Source: Eumeta japonica
Lineage: Eukaryota > Arthropoda > Insecta > Lepidoptera > Psychidae
Direction: 5' to 3'
Assembly (NCBI GenBank): GCA_005406025.1
Contig: BGZK01001003.1
Location: 62,001-126,000 of the forward strand
DNA length: 64,000 nt
Below the pieces are notes generated by a model that did not search any database, had not been told where the DNA came from, and was given only the letters and a program-made list of their open reading frames with translations. This document shows positions 32,990 to 46,613 of this stretch, piece after piece. The translations under genes were made by a program, and so were the position numbers. Each line of letters starts with the position of its first letter. Positions within the stretch are counted from its first letter, which is position 1.

Positions 32990-35720
32990 TGAGTTATCAT
33001 TTTTTAAATTCTTCCTCTACAAGGAAGGAGCAAGGATGCGGGGCATAGTCGGCATAGGGGATATTTCATTTAAACACATTGTGGGTCATTCAAAGACAAC
33101 AATCTCCACTTTTTTTTCTGAACTGAGCTAGGGCTGTGTTAATATAGATTTTATTTATTACTATTTGGTACCTATTTCAAAGTCAAGCAAATGCAATAAT
33201 ATCCATTATTTATCTAACCTCACAAATGGGAATAAGTTTAAAGCAAATCAAACAATCTCACATACCATTATTTTTAGCCGCAATCTTAAGGGGCCTATAT
33301 TGTAACGTGGTCAATTCCGTAAACGCCAAATTTTCTCTACACAAATGTATACTCGCACAACTGTAGATGGGTAGTTCTACCTTTCGGCCACCGCACCTCC
33401 ATGAAGTTTTACGTTTTACGTTAGCTAACAACTTTGACATAATTGTACGTCTTCCGGTCACGAGCGGAAATTAGTGAGCAGTGCTGTTATTGTCATACAG
33501 TGAAGTTTGTGTTGCGGAAGTGGACAAATAATAAGGGGAACGGAAAGAGGGCAGGAACACGGAGGAGCACGTCGGGCCGCGGTGTCGATACTTCGTCGAC
33601 TAAAGTGGAAACATCTTAGCATTATTAATTATCGGATTCTCATTGTAGAAAGGATATTACATATAAATTTACGTACGTAAATTAAATAAGCTGTTTGTCT
33701 GTGATTTCAAAACAACAACGTTTATTAAGTTGATAAAGTTATTTATACGCATCCAGCATCCCGGTAAACTTTTTAAAATATCTTGTCTATTTGTTTGTTC
33801 TGGGCATCTTCGGAACGACAGGAGCGACTCGGTAAGACTTTACTAGAAGGTAGAGGAGCATATTGGGTTATATTAAGGTATTTTGTTTGCGCCCGCATTA
33901 TTAGTTTTAAGAACATTGTATTAATGCCTTAACAATCATTAACATTTTCATCCTTCTCTATAATTCATTACAAGCGGGATTCATTGAATTTAATCCCGAA
34001 ATTTTCGGGATTAAATTTAATGAATCCCGGGATTTTCGGGATCGATATATTTTTCGATTCCTCCACGATTCCTCCAACTTCCGTCGAGCCTGAACGCGTT
34101 TTTCCGAGGCTTCATATTTGTGCAACAAATTGCGAAGTATGCTTTCGGATGAGACGTTGAATGCGTTGTTATTCCTAAGATTTTATTTTCGTGGCTTAAG
34201 AAAGTAATTTATATAGTTTCTAGTCTATTTAATTTAAAATATGAGTACCTATAAACATTGATCTCTTTAAATTGTAGTCTTTTTTATAGTATATTTAAAC
34301 GAGTCTTAAGAAGTTGTTTTTAAGTTTATTGTAAAAAAAAAATAAACAAACTAGCAATTCAGTAAAAAAAATTATAAAACTATTTCATAAATTATTTACA
34401 GAAGTGCCTAGTTTGTTTATTTTATCAGAAGATAGTATATTTTGTTTTATAATTATGAGTAACTTGAACGATGATTTGAAATGTAGTGCCTTCAAATTAA
34501 TTTTGAGGTTATCTCTTTAAGTTTAAACTATTTTCGACATCCCTCATTACGTCAGATGCTTTGAGATTTTGGGAATGCTATTATATATTAGCCGCTTTAC
34601 TTTTATTATTGACATGAATATTGATGTAGTTGGAAATAAGACGCTTGAATTCCTGGTTAAACCAAACATTTTGGGCTGCCAACCGGTATAGTTTGGTTAA
34701 TACTACATATGACTTCACCTGTTCAGCAAGACTTGCTGTTTTTAAATATTCTATCGTGTGAGGTGTTATTCGCGGAAATCCGTAATTTGTGATTAAACAA
34801 ATCTAATTATAATAATAAAACTAATAAAATAATAATAACGAAAAATTATTCCAAAAATTATTACTAAATATTCGTAATGTCCTTCTTACTTAAAACAACT
34901 GTACCAAAATAACTACAACAAAAATATACATTTGACAATATACATACTTATAAATAATACAGACATAACTCTACTAAATGTTCCGCCAGACTGCAAACGG
35001 TAGCTCGGTGGTCGGTCCGCGGTACTACGAGACGAACTCGAATTCTGTCCCGCGCTCCGGTTCCGCGATGAATTCTTTTAAAGAATTTATCTGGTCACTT
35101 ACCTACAAATGACACTTGATATTAGTGATGTAAAGTTCGCCAGAGGTGTTATTAAATTAATCTTCGATTTTCTAAGTGTATTCCACTGATCTCTAAACAA
35201 ACAAGGCAAACTAAGGCAATTTATCGCGTAAACGATACACAGCACGCAATATTTCTTGCGAACTCGTAGGTTGTTGGCTGTCAAGGTAAATTTCACTATA
35301 AAATGTTAGAGCCGCAGCAATGTCATCTTTGGAAACTCCCATTAAAAATCATGTTTGAATATCCAATAACAGTGAAAGGCATTGTTAAACACTTCAACAT
35401 TAGTCACACAATCTTAATTTCAAAAACGTTAATATCGTAGATGTAGCACTTATACTATAACTGTAACTTAAAAAACAGCGAATAAACAAAATAGGTACAT
35501 AATTTCCATGCAAGGTCAACCACCGCACGCGGTTGCGCTTTGCGCTTAGCTGGGGAACGCGGCATGACGCACGACCGTCAGCTGTGACTGAGGTTGGATG
35601 ATTGTAAATTTTTAGAACTCGTTCTAAGCTATTTTTCTCAGAAACGGCTAAATCAATGACTATAGTTTCTTTGCAAAGTTGTTCTAAAAAGAAGGAGATT
35701 ATGAACAATTGCGGAAAAAA
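32990..35720. other. Geneless AT-rich stretch
   Basis: No family-level coding feature is visible. GC-rich patches occur at 33530-33605 and 34985-35070. The inverted repeat at 33976-34028 is listed separately. Confidence 0.5.
33976..34028. repeat. 53-bp hairpin, arms of 26 bp
   Basis: GGGATTCATTGAATTTAATC continuing CCGAAA is followed, after a single T, by its complement with one mismatch. A further CCCGGGATTTTCGGGAT follows, so the arm end was copied again. Confidence 0.9.
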
Positions 35721-35734
35721 GCATGATCGCTTTC

Positions 35735-36165
35735 ATACGGTATAACCTGGCTAAGTACATAAATTATCTAATAAAAGAAAAAAAAATTAACCCAAGATAT
35801 AGTTTAATTAATAGTTTAGTACTGGTAAATAAAATTAAAGATGTCCTTCCAAATAATACTAAATTAATTTCATTCGATGTTGACAGTTTGTTCATTTATG
35901 CTACATTTTCAGAGAATGCTTAATAATTAAAAAATATAAATTATAAAAACAATAGTTGCTTTCAGGGAAGATAAACAATGTATTAAAATTAACAGGATCA
36001 TGCATTACAAAAATAATAATCAATTTTATAATAATCAATTTTATATTCAAAAAGAGGATACAAGCTACAAAGAACATATTTCAGCTTTTAAAAATAATAA
36101 ATCAGACATATCTTATCTTTCTAAATATTAGATAGAAACCGATCACAAGCTCGAAAACGATCACA
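35735..36165 (+). pseudogene. Penelope-like retroelement relic (RT motif and GIY-YIG end)
   Basis: The first part reads INPRYSLINSLVLVNKIKDV followed by NTKLISFDVDSLF, the RT motif A region of Penelope-like elements (LxSFDVxSLFxxIP). After about 120 bp of decayed DNA a second part reads EDTSYKEHISAFKNNKSDIS, then YLSKY, a stop, and ETDHKL. That is the C-terminal GIY-YIG endonuclease region of the same family. Most of the RT and the start of the endonuclease are missing. Confidence 0.7.
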
Positions 36166-36169
36166 AGTT

Positions 36170-38510
36170 CGATGACTCACATGTGTGTGGGTAGGGGTCA
36201 CGTTTAAATGTTTTGGAATGTTTTGAAATTTTAAAACATAATAACAATATGCTCATTGACTAAATCAATATTTATAATTAGAAATTGTTGAACGCTTACC
36301 TGAAACTATTTAGGTAATGGTTTGATAATAGTTTGTGACAATTGACAAGCATGTCTATGGTAATGGTATGGTATGGCTCTGTGGCTGCTGGTAGAGGGGC
36401 TTCTGTCATCGCTTGATATATTGTGTAGTGCATGACCGCATGTTGTATGAGGTGGTTAGGAACTATTGGTGATTTTAACACTGCTGACACCCTGGTGGAT
36501 CTGACTGTTTATATTTTCTCGAGGATATGGCGATCTGGCATGAAACGTACGGAGAAATAACAATATAACTATTTGACGGACTAAGATGAATAATTTATTA
36601 ACATATGTTTAGAAGTTCGATATCTGTCACTCCTCTCAAATCAATACTAAATTTGTTGGATAGGGAATCGTAGTGGAAGAGAAGATTCGAGGGTCAACGA
36701 TGGGTTGCATGTTGACGTACGTTGCAGGGATTTATAATTATCGATTTACGCGAATCAACACCTCACTATATAATATTTATAAACATAGTATACACTCAGA
36801 CTCTTTTAGGGTAGACGGAAAGAACAGGTTCAATAATTATTTTCTGTTTTTTACCTATATCAGCACTTAGTAGTTTAGTATCTATCTATTTACAAAACCA
36901 TGTTTTTTACGTTCCTTTATACTATTAATTTTTTCACTTTTTACCATCATAACATTCAAATCTCAGCATGTTTCTCACATTGGCTTGTATGGGAACAGGG
37001 GATTCTAACTTTCAGGATAGTTCCAAATCCTCCCCAGTAAGCCGTGTTTACAAAAGAATTGCACAAATTTCCGAAAGCCTAAATACGGTTAGGACATGTG
37101 CTGTTATGGGATTCCCGTACCGGCCTTCTGGATTTGTTATAAAATTCTAAAACCATTCACCGCTGGACTTTATTTAAATATAATTAAAACAAATTCAAAC
37201 ATGGCTAAAATTCGTTCCGTTATGAAGCCCGGTGCCAACTTGGTGCATCTGTCATCGAAGCCCGAAAACTTTAATAGTTTAATAGTTGGAGTACATATCA
37301 AGATAATTCCAACAAGCTCGTAAAAGATTATGATATATTATTCCGTTTTGGAGTTCCTTTGCTTATCTTCTGGCTTCATCATCAGATCAGTCCAATAATG
37401 AAATATTATTGTATTGACACCAGAACTACATACAATCCCGGAGTTTCCTGAACATCCAACAACTAGAAGTATGTGAAATTATGTCTCTAAGATTCCGTTA
37501 AATAAAACATACATGCATTAGAAGTGAAGCTAGTGAAGTCGTGTTAAAAAGTAACGAATTTAGTCATTAAGAACCAATATCAGTACTTTCGTTTATAATT
37601 CCCGTTAAGATGCGTAAGTCATAAATCGTGAAACTATCGATTTAAAAAGCTTTATTTCATAAATTTTCATTATTTCTATAAAAAAATATATAAAAGAAAC
37701 TATAAATGTCGAGTCAGTCTTCAATACAATAATTTAAAACTTAAAATAAGAAATATCTATCCCGTATGGAATCGATCATGCATCTTTCCGCAAATCTTCA
37801 TAATCTCCTCCTTTTTTAGAACAAATTTGCCAAAGATGCTATAGTCATTGAAGTAGCCGTTTATAAAAAAATAGTTTAAAAGATGAACATGTAAATTCAC
37901 GAGTTACATCCTTAGTGACAGCTGACGGTCGCCAATAATTACCGTATTTTAAAAAATTCAGAAAACGCATTTTTTGATACCATTTTCTTTTCTCAATCTT
38001 AATAATTGAGGACGCTAGACCTGTGCTACATTTTTATTAAAAACCCTTATAAAGGGTAGTTTTATAAGGGTTTTACCTACTAAAGCGGTGGAAAGCATTT
38101 TCAATGCGCAAATTATCCAAGTGTGATTCGCGCCTTGAAGATTCTGTACAAACTTCATTACTTATGAAAAAATTTATCCATCCCAAGTCTCGAAAAATTT
38201 TTTGGGTTTTTCGTCAGCGACAAAGGCAAAATATTGATCTAGATTTTAAATGTATTTACTTCCCCTTTCCAATTTTTCTTTTTGTTCTACATCCGATCGC
38301 GTTTTTTAAATTAAAAGCTATAGTCTACTAGTATATTTTTAGTTATATTGCCATATATGATTATTAGCGTTCAACGATTGCAACAGAAAGAAAAGTAAAC
38401 ACTAAGAAAAATAAGATAATTCAACAATCGAAGTTTTATTCTGTTCTTTCTGGGCATGTGGATTAATCTGCTATTTTATTATTTTGTTTACGTAAGTAGT
38501 TCGCAACACA
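36170..38510. other. Geneless AT-rich stretch
   Basis: I see no supported gene, RNA or repeat family. Open frames are short and compositionally ordinary for AT-rich DNA. Confidence 0.5.
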
Positions 38511-38518
38511 ACATTTTG

Positions 38519-38575
38519 CCGGCAGCCTCCGTGGCACAATGGTTAATCAGACTGATTTTCGAGGTAAACTTAATT
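38519..38575 (+). repeat. tRNA-derived SINE 5' fragment
   Basis: CCGGCAGCCTCCGTGGCACA followed by ATGGTTAATC has a perfect A box (TGGCACAATGG) and a D-arm-like layout. It then runs into ordinary AT-rich DNA without a B box, so it is a truncated head. Confidence 0.55.
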
Positions 38576-39089
38576 GCAACGATGTTTCCAAAATTTGTGA
38601 TCGTTTTTTTTAGAGTAAAATCCAGCTTTTATAGAATACCACTAGCAGATGTGTTTGCCATTTTTTTAATCAGATATGGAAATATATTAGTGGAATTTTG
38701 ATGATGAGTTTTTGAAATACGTTATTTTACAGAAACAAGAACGTCAACTAAGGGCGATCGAGTCTATATATTTATTTCTTTTTTTTTTACAAAATACATT
38801 TGTTTATACATCATGTCCATAAGAAATCAATACTCTGGTCTGTCATATTTCATGTTAATGTCTAAATCACAAGTACGGCCTTTTCTTTCGGACAGAGTCC
38901 GCGTGAGGCGGTTAGCCTTATCTGAGGTCGCTCACCTAATTTGGACCCACGAGCAGATTTTGCGAATGCGGTTTCGACGGTAAGTCTAGAGAAGTCGATT
39001 TACAATGTAAACAAACAACTGTCACAATGTGACAAAAAAAATTGGGATCCGAGGAGGTTTAACGCTTGGTATCGCATTTTGTGTATATA

Positions 39090-40337
39090 CGGAGGTCAGT
39101 TTAAAAGTAATTAGAAAATCAAAAATTGAGAAAACTAGCAAGTTATTTTTATTATTATTGTTTCTCAAAGTAGTGTCCTTTGAGACCAATACATCGCTAC
39201 ATTCGATAGAACCTTTGAAAGAAACACTTTGTCCACTCGCACTTAGAAGTCGTTTCAACGGCCTTTTCACATGCAGCCACCGCTTCCTCGGCGTCCATAA
39301 ACCACTTTCCTCGAAGTTTTTCCTTTATTTAAGGAAATAAATAAAAATCGTATGGGTCGAGATCAAGGCTACAAGGTGATTGAGCCAGTATTTCTATACT
39401 TAACGCCCTAAATACTTAACTGTTTATCTGGCGGTATGTAGTGAAGGGTTGTCATGATGTAGGAAAATCATACTACGAGGTCGTTTTCCCGAACTTTTTC
39501 CAAAACAAGAGACAAGCAATTATTAGTGTACCAGTTTGCAGTAACTGTTTTCTTTTATTCTATAACAATTGTTGCATAATCCGACGCTTCGAACTTGTTT
39601 TACTTTAGTACGCAAATAATCGCAATGGAAACACCCACTGAGCAAATTGTCTTTTGGTTTCAGAATTGTAACAGTAAATCCAGCTTTCTCCATCTGTAAT
39701 CACTATGTCATAAGCAACATTTGGCAAATCTTTGCATCATTTCGCGGCACTAATTAAAACGACGGAGTTTTTGAGCTTCGGTCAAATTATTAGGTATCCA
39801 CCGAGTACAAAGCTTCATGACTGCTAAGTGTTGATGAAGGATGTTGTACGCTTGACTCATACTGATGTTTAAGCTTGTCCGAATCTGCTGGTAGGCCACT
39901 CATTTGTAAGTGTCTATCATGAGCATGAGTTGCAAAGCGCTGATGTCTTCGATCATCTCTGTAGAAGGACGTCCTTCATGCAGATCGTCAGTCATGTTAA
40001 TGCGACCAAGTTCGAACTCGTTAAACAAGTTGTAAATAGTGGCAAGAGATGAAATTTTGTCGTGAAAGATCAACTTAAGTCTGTTATAATTTTCTTGTTG
40101 ACTTAAATAGCAACGAAAGTCATAAAAAATAATTGCACGATAATTTTCTCGCGTTAAATTTATGTTGAAGTTAGACAAACAATTTTCTTTTTGTCGCCAA
40201 TTTTTGAAAACAAATGACAGATGCATACAATAGACATAATAAGGTTTGCAAAGTTTTAATTTTATAAACTAAAAATGTTTATTTTTGTTTTAGAGTTTCT
40301 AAGTAGCCAGTTCTAAAAATTTTATGTGTCACCTACG
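39090..40337 (-). mobile_element. mariner transposon with TA duplications, inactivated
   Basis: The left end CGGAGGTCAGTTTAAAAGTA and the right end, read on the other strand, CGTAGGTGACACATAAAATT are imperfect inverted repeats of roughly 28 bp. TA flanks both (39088-39089 and 40338-40339). The 1248-bp length is that of a standard mariner. It contains a single decayed transposase gene on the minus strand. Confidence 0.85.
39190..40226 (-). pseudogene. mariner transposase, multiple stops and frameshifts
   Basis: The N-terminal helix-turn-helix part is readable: RAIIFYDFRCYLSQQENYNR, LATIYNLFNEFELGR, DDLHEGRPST. Later blocks appear in other frames: ITDGESWIYCYNSETKRQFA (around the first catalytic Asp), QWVFP, SKRRIMQQ, and SLDLDPYDFYLF (around the third catalytic residue). 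The end carries KWFMDAEEAV and a GLKGHYF-like tail. The middle Asp block is not recognisable. Blocks run in family order, so this is one whole but dead gene. Members of the family move by cut-and-paste into TA. Confidence 0.88.
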
Positions 40338-40339
40338 TA

Positions 40340-41080
40340 AATGCATACACCTACATTTTAAAACTTGATTTTCCTTATTCGCACTGCGTACCACATGAAA
40401 TTAAAATGTTTGAAGTACTAATATCACGAAAATTCAGTACAAGACATAAAAATTCGACGTGTTTATATGTTAGTCAGGATTTAACAGGGGGTGGGGGGGT
40501 TCACGGATTGTTTTAGAAGGTTTTGTATACACATATGCAATAAGGTCTGTAAAGGTGTTTAAGTCTTACCCTCATATAAGTTTATATAATAAGCTGTTTC
40601 TGTTTCGTTTTGTAATAATTTTATTTCCCTATAAGTGTTAAGTTCTTAATACATTAGGACAATTCCAAGTATTATGTTATAATCTATAAAATACAAATAT
40701 TTAGAATTTGAGTTCGTTGCTAATTTTTAATGTCTTTTGTCCATACTGTCCGCATTGTAATCAACTCTTAATCGAAATCGTTATTTTTTTAAACAGGTTG
40801 CGGTCCAAAATTGGGTTACTCCAATTATTTGTTTTACGAGAAATAGGTACGTAAATAGCTTCTAAAAAGTTCGGGATGCTGAATAGAGTGCGTCAGTCTT
40901 CTTGAGGAAAAACTGCCTTCCGAACGAGTGGTAAATTATATTATAATGTAATGTGCATTATAATATTAAATTTACATTATAATGCACATTAAATATAAAA
41001 TAATTGTAAGAGTAATCTATGACGTAAAGAGATTGTTGAATTGGAATTTGATTCGAAACGACGCTTTTACACTTAGCATC
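40340..41080. other. Geneless, with a short AT-rich inverted repeat
   Basis: AATGTGCATTATAAT and its exact complement ATTATAATGCACATT occur 11 bp apart between about 40950 and 40991. No gene is supported. Confidence 0.6.
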
Positions 41081-41084
41081 GTCG

Positions 41085-41275
41085 GTGGCCCAGTGGCATG
41101 CGGCCGGCTCGCCCTGTTGACTTTATGACAATAAAGTGTCTCTGTGGGTACATGTTCGCATTACTCCAGGGAAGGCTCTGAACAACCTTCATTGCTCCGC
41201 GCGCCGCAAGGAGTTCGTGACCATTTTGATGGTTGGACTTCTACCGCCATACGTCGGATCTGCGTCGAGTTAAAG
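41085..41275 (+). repeat. SINE-like, tRNA-type A box
   Basis: GGTGGCCCAGTGGCATGCGG has a good A box (TGGCCCAGTGG). A weak B box (TGTTCGCATTAC) lies about 60 bp on, with an extra stretch between. Clearly CG-richer text (CCGCGCGCCGCAAGG) follows to about 41275. ATTACTCCAG also occurs in the fragment at 43385-43500. Confidence 0.45.
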
Positions 41276-42084
41276 TCTGCTATTCATAGATTCATTGAAA
41301 GTTATAATTATTCATAGTTATTCCGAAAAGGATATACCTGTAAATTAAATAAAACAGTTTCATCTTTTTATATTAGTGTCTCCTTTCAGCATGCAATTTG
41401 CGCACCTCGATGTTTACGCGATTTTAAAAGTCAGTCAGCCTGTGTCGCACAACCAAATATCTTTTATAAACGGCAATAAGGACGTAAGTGCTTTGAAAAC
41501 CCCGTTGAATGAAAGCGTTCCACGCCGATCCCGACGTCTATTGTGTTTTCTGTTTGTACCGGGGCCAACGGTTGGTGTTTAATTTGTAGAAGAATTTTCT
41601 CTTTAATTCGTACAACTCTGTACTTGAATAGAGTACGCGGACCAAAACTAGCTGCAGCCAGCTCTAAAACTAGATCTGTCGTATTGTTTATGGAATCAAT
41701 ATCACACTGTAGTTAGATTTTGCTTAAAATACTTTGACAGAAATATCCTATATTTTTTTGTATTAAAATTGCATTTAAATCTATTACTATAAAAAAATTC
41801 ATCACTATGACTCTAGGGCATATTGCAGAATCAATTGTTTACTCTACAAGTAAAGTTTAATTTATTTTTCTGTTCAACTGTTTAAAATTACTATGAAAAT
41901 TTTCACTTGGTAAACTGAACTTTTATCTGGAATTCTAGGTTTTAGATCTAAAACGTTTTGGATCTTTCTGCGAAAAGTACGAAAATATGAAATTCTAGTA
42001 GTTTTTATAGATATCTATCTACATCACATCTAAGTACCGCCTCTCTAAAAAAATAAATGTATTATTTTTTTCTAACGCATGCGT

Positions 42085-42275
42085 ATTTCACACGTAAGCA
42101 CTTCCACACATGCACAAACACTCGCGTGCGCCCAGGTATTCATACACGTATATATAATACGTGTATTTATATAACACACACATATATAATTCATAGACAC
42201 ACACGGGTATACGCACGCACGCGCACACACATATACATATATATACACAAATATACATATTACATAAGCACGCAG
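42085..42275. repeat. CA/TA-rich simple sequence
   Basis: Irregular ACACAC, TATATA and ACGCACGC tracts generate Tyr/Thr/His-rich false frames on both strands. Confidence 0.85.
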
Positions 42276-42289
42276 CATACGAACACTCG

Positions 42290-45200
42290 CACGTACGATA
42301 CAGCCGCGCGTTCGTGGCGAGTCCCATCAAAACTCGTACTCGCACCCGCGAGCTCATGGAAGATGAACGCACGTGCGGCCTCTGTTTGATCACGAGCGTA
42401 AAAAGCGAAACGACGGTGGTTATATTTTCCTAGCGAGACTTACAGGTAAATGGACTATATTGTTTAAGCAACGAACAAGACTTTAACAGCCTAAATGTTT
42501 TAGTGAAATCTTAAAAAAATTGAAGAAGTCAAATTGAGGTTCGAAGACGATAAAATATTTATGACCAAACTATAAATTATACACAGGCCTACAAAAATTT
42601 TTTTTTAGTGCAGCTCTGTTTGTGCCTGTGTTCGATAAAGTAGACAATGTACGGTATACTTATTGACATACGCTATTTTTACTCATCAGCTAGTAACCTT
42701 CTACCCTCATTTAATTTTTTCTCGGTCTTTTTCGTAAATAGTCGTTATTACAATAACATCGATAGTTTATGTTACTATATCATTAAAGCTAGTACGTATA
42801 AATGTTGTGTTAACAATCCTAAATATATTTTGTTATGTTTGTTGTGAATACATACTAAAAGATCAGCGTAAATCGATAACAGACACCGTGAATCGTCTGT
42901 ATTTTGCTTACTTCGGTACTGAAATTCGACATCAGATAAAGTGTGGGCCCTCATAGTGTATGTAAACAATTTCTTGATGTTTAATATCAATAATTTTTTT
43001 TGAAAACTGTATTTTTTATTTCTCGGAACTAGACCTGATAAAAAAAAAAACCGGTGACATTTCTGACGTCACCGCGCGAGAGAACTGGTAACAGGTCGAA
43101 AATCTCCGGCACCGACACCATCGTAGGCCCATGTTATCGCTTAAATTGGAAAATACTACAACAATCACACACTCCTCACTCCTTCAAAATTTGCTCCCGA
43201 TTTAACCCGCTTACAAAAATCGCTTCCTGTCTACTTTCTAAATAACAAACGCGACAATTTGTCTTTTATATTGGACCCTGCTTTATGACTAATAAATTAT
43301 ATGTTTCATAGCAGTCAGTGCAGTAATTTTTAATATTGTCATTTTAGTAGAAAAAAAAAACTGAAAAAAATGCAGAAAGGATGATCAGCTCAGCAAAATG
43401 CTACAGTTCGAGTCGCAGCGCAGATTCTGAGCTGGGCCCTTAATATTACTCCAGACAGCGGTCAAACAGGAATGTCATGTGCACAAAAGAACGAAACAGT
43501 GTCAGGGACCGTGCAATATTATGGCACTATCAGCGTAAAATAGATGTAGAAATAAACGAAATTTTTACTTTTCTTTCTTTTTCGTTTTATTTTTTTATTT
43601 CTTTTAAGAACGTGGAAAAGGTGATCAGAAGTTGCAGTGACACCTCTGGCAATGGTTTCTCTCACAATTTATATTAAAATATACGTAAGATAGGGTGTGG
43701 TGAGGTGATGGCTGTGTGATTAAAATCGTCATTTTGAAACCGAGAGGCCATGGGGTTCAAATCTGAGTGTGGACAAAGGGCCAATGAGCTTTTAATTTAA
43801 GCCAAATAAACTGCTTCTTCCGAGTGTCAGAGAGTTCGTGCGTTTGTCTCGGAGTTTGTTATCGCACTGGTGACAAAAGTCGCTGCCTCGGGCGCGCGGG
43901 CCGAGGGCGGGTCTAAGCGCCTCAATCTGATATAAAAATAGTGTTGGCTAAGCTCTGCAGCAGCGGAGTGACGAGCTCTCGACACCCGAGTTCAAATGGC
44001 TCGTATTACTTATGCGAAATCGAAAGCAAAACGGTATACGAGAAGGACTACAATACTGTAATTCGAATTTACGTTACAACATTGTTGTAACAAAAGGAAT
44101 TATGTTCTTTATGCCACAAATTTATGGAATATAAAAAAAAAGTAAACGAAGGCTAAAAAAACGCACCAAACAAACCGATGAAAACTTCGAATATATATTT
44201 TTAATTCAGGCTAACTTATAAATCGAATCTGTGAATAACCAACAGTTCAATGACAAATCCTTAAAAACACAATACGAGTAAATAACTAAATCAGACCCTA
44301 AGTACAAAATTAAGCTATAATTGCCGAACTAATTCAAATGAAATAATGTGTGATAACTATTGATAAAAAATGAGAGTAAAATAAGAAGGTCTATAACATA
44401 TAACATGAAAATATTTGTATAATGTTGATGCACGGCGCCGAAGCCTTTTTCGTTTTTGTACAGATTGAGCATTAAATGAGGTACAAAATGTTAATATGAA
44501 TGTGATGACGTTCCAGCGTAATAAACACTTTTTATTATTATGTTCAACATTATTTTCAACAAAAATTTTTAGTAAGTCTCTGTTTGAAATCGATTCGGAA
44601 GTAGAAGTAGAAAAAAAAATATATTTAACAATTTCAACCTACACACAATTTTTAAGTGTCGTCGTATGTATTGACAATTTATAAGCGATTTGTCTTTTAC
44701 CGTCAGTCCGAACTTGTGTGGTCCGTCCTTGGCGTACGACGCGCATACATAAGTGATGTTGTGGCTGCAAAATGGACACGAAACGAATTAGGAAGTATTT
44801 CCTGGCGTCTTTTAAAACACAACAAGTAACATCACAGCGCTTGTAATTTTATCCCTGCAGTTAAGAGACACGCTCTCAATTGTCAGCATCGGTTACACCA
44901 AAAACAGGGGTAAAGGAGAAAAAATTAAACCATAGCAAGTACGTCAAAAAATGTATGTAATGAGCAAAAGTTGAAAATAACTTCAATTGCCGCGTAATCT
45001 TCCGCCTACGGCTTCACCAGCGTGGATGTGGAACACACTCCTTCATTCTTTATATCGATACGATGTTAATTGTATTTCCAACCTTGTTTTCAGCACCAGT
45101 ACAGTTACGGTCCGGTTTCAATGCCGATCTCGATTTCACTTTCGGTTTCGGGTAAACACGATGCTTACCCGATTTCGATCCCTGTTTTGTTATCAGTAGA

Positions 45201-46610
45201 TATTTACTAACATTCCTCGTATCTAAAAACCGTAAGCTATTCGCTAAGTTGTCGTCTAAAACAAATCCTACAAAGTCGCTTCAATTCAGTTTCAAAGTAA
45301 AGAATCTCGTCACTTTATGAAGTGACGAGTGATGAGCAAATTTTCTCCAAATTTCGACTTCTTTGTGCATTAAAAAAAATGTTTAAATAATTGATATAAT
45401 TTTCTTCCCTCCGTGAAACTCTTTTTATAAACATGCTTAACATTAGAAAAGTTTAAAAAATTTCAACACTTTGTTTATAATAAATTTTAATTTAAAAACT
45501 TGCGTAATTAACTAGTGTCTCCTTTTACCGCGCGCTAGTTAAGTGAGGCGGGTTCCGTGAGCCGCACGGCACTATATTTTTTTTCGATTCGTAATAAGGA
45601 ACTTTCCGGTGACATGAAAAAAAAAATAATTAGATAAAACGAGAGCTAATAAAAATATGTTAAACACGGTAACAGAATATTTGAATATCTTGACAAATGA
45701 TGAAGCTATTCAATTTTTACGGTACGGTACGGTAAAGTAAAAATCAAAAGTCGCGCCGAGCGTTCGCAGCCGGACGCCACGGGTCTGAGAGCCCGGCTGG
45801 AGGAAAGCGCAGAACCGGACTCCCTCTTTGAAGCTGTAAAATACACAGATATCTCAGTTTTGAGTAAAAAAAATGTTTTATTAAAAGGCTCTGCAAGTTG
45901 ACTATTGTTATTGCCAACTTGCAAGCTATTGACACATCGTTAAAAAAACGCAGCATTTTAATGTTAGCACACGCACGTGATATGAACTTTTATACTCTTT
46001 TAATATTCCTATTGATTTTCGAACATAAATTCGAACAGTAGCAATCCTTCTTGAATATATAACAACCGATTTTTCGTTGACAGAGACTCATAAGCTTACA
46101 CGAGGGATTCGAGTTTATCAGACTACCTTGAAACCGTAACTGTATTAATTTACATTTTATCTAAATGGTTAGATCCATTTTTAAATGTGATTGAAAACAA
46201 ACTAATCCATAGTTATTTGTTTATAATATGGACTATATAATATAATAAAGGATTATACAAAACGCAAATAGACGAATATAATACATCATTATAATATTTA
46301 TTTAATAATTAAGTAGTTAGGCATCTATCTATATTGCAATATAAATATCAATAATGTACTTCTTGCATTGTTCTATCTCTAGAAGAAATCATTGTATTAG
46401 ATATACGACCTATTTAGGCGTAAGGCAAGTAAAGACTGATGAAAATAGTTAGGCAAATAAAATAGCCAGAATCAGAACAGTGCCATCACTGTTACATACA
46501 CTAACAGACCAGTGCTGAACCTTTAAAAAAGGTAAAAACTGAAAAAAATAGTAGCATGAAACTCATTGAAACAGGAAGATAATATAACAAAAATTGAAGG
46601 AAAATGAAAT
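42290..46610. other. Geneless stretch with SINE-like fragments and GC patches
   Basis: No exon is supported. CG-rich patches lie at 42290-42400, 43055-43130 and 43845-43990. A short exact hairpin, CTCGTCACTT...AAGTGACGAG, is at about 45308-45331, and a GATTTCGAT-type repeat at 45110-45180. Confidence 0.45.
43693..43800 (+). repeat. tRNA-derived SINE head
   Basis: GGTGAGGTGATGGCTGTGTG is followed about 45 bp later by a perfect B box, GGGTTCAAATCT. Then comes GAGTGTGGACAAAGGGCCAA. The spacing is that of a tRNA-type internal promoter. The fragment at 43385-43440, with AGTTCGAGTC, may be another truncated member. Confidence 0.55.
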
Positions 46611-46613
46611 TAC

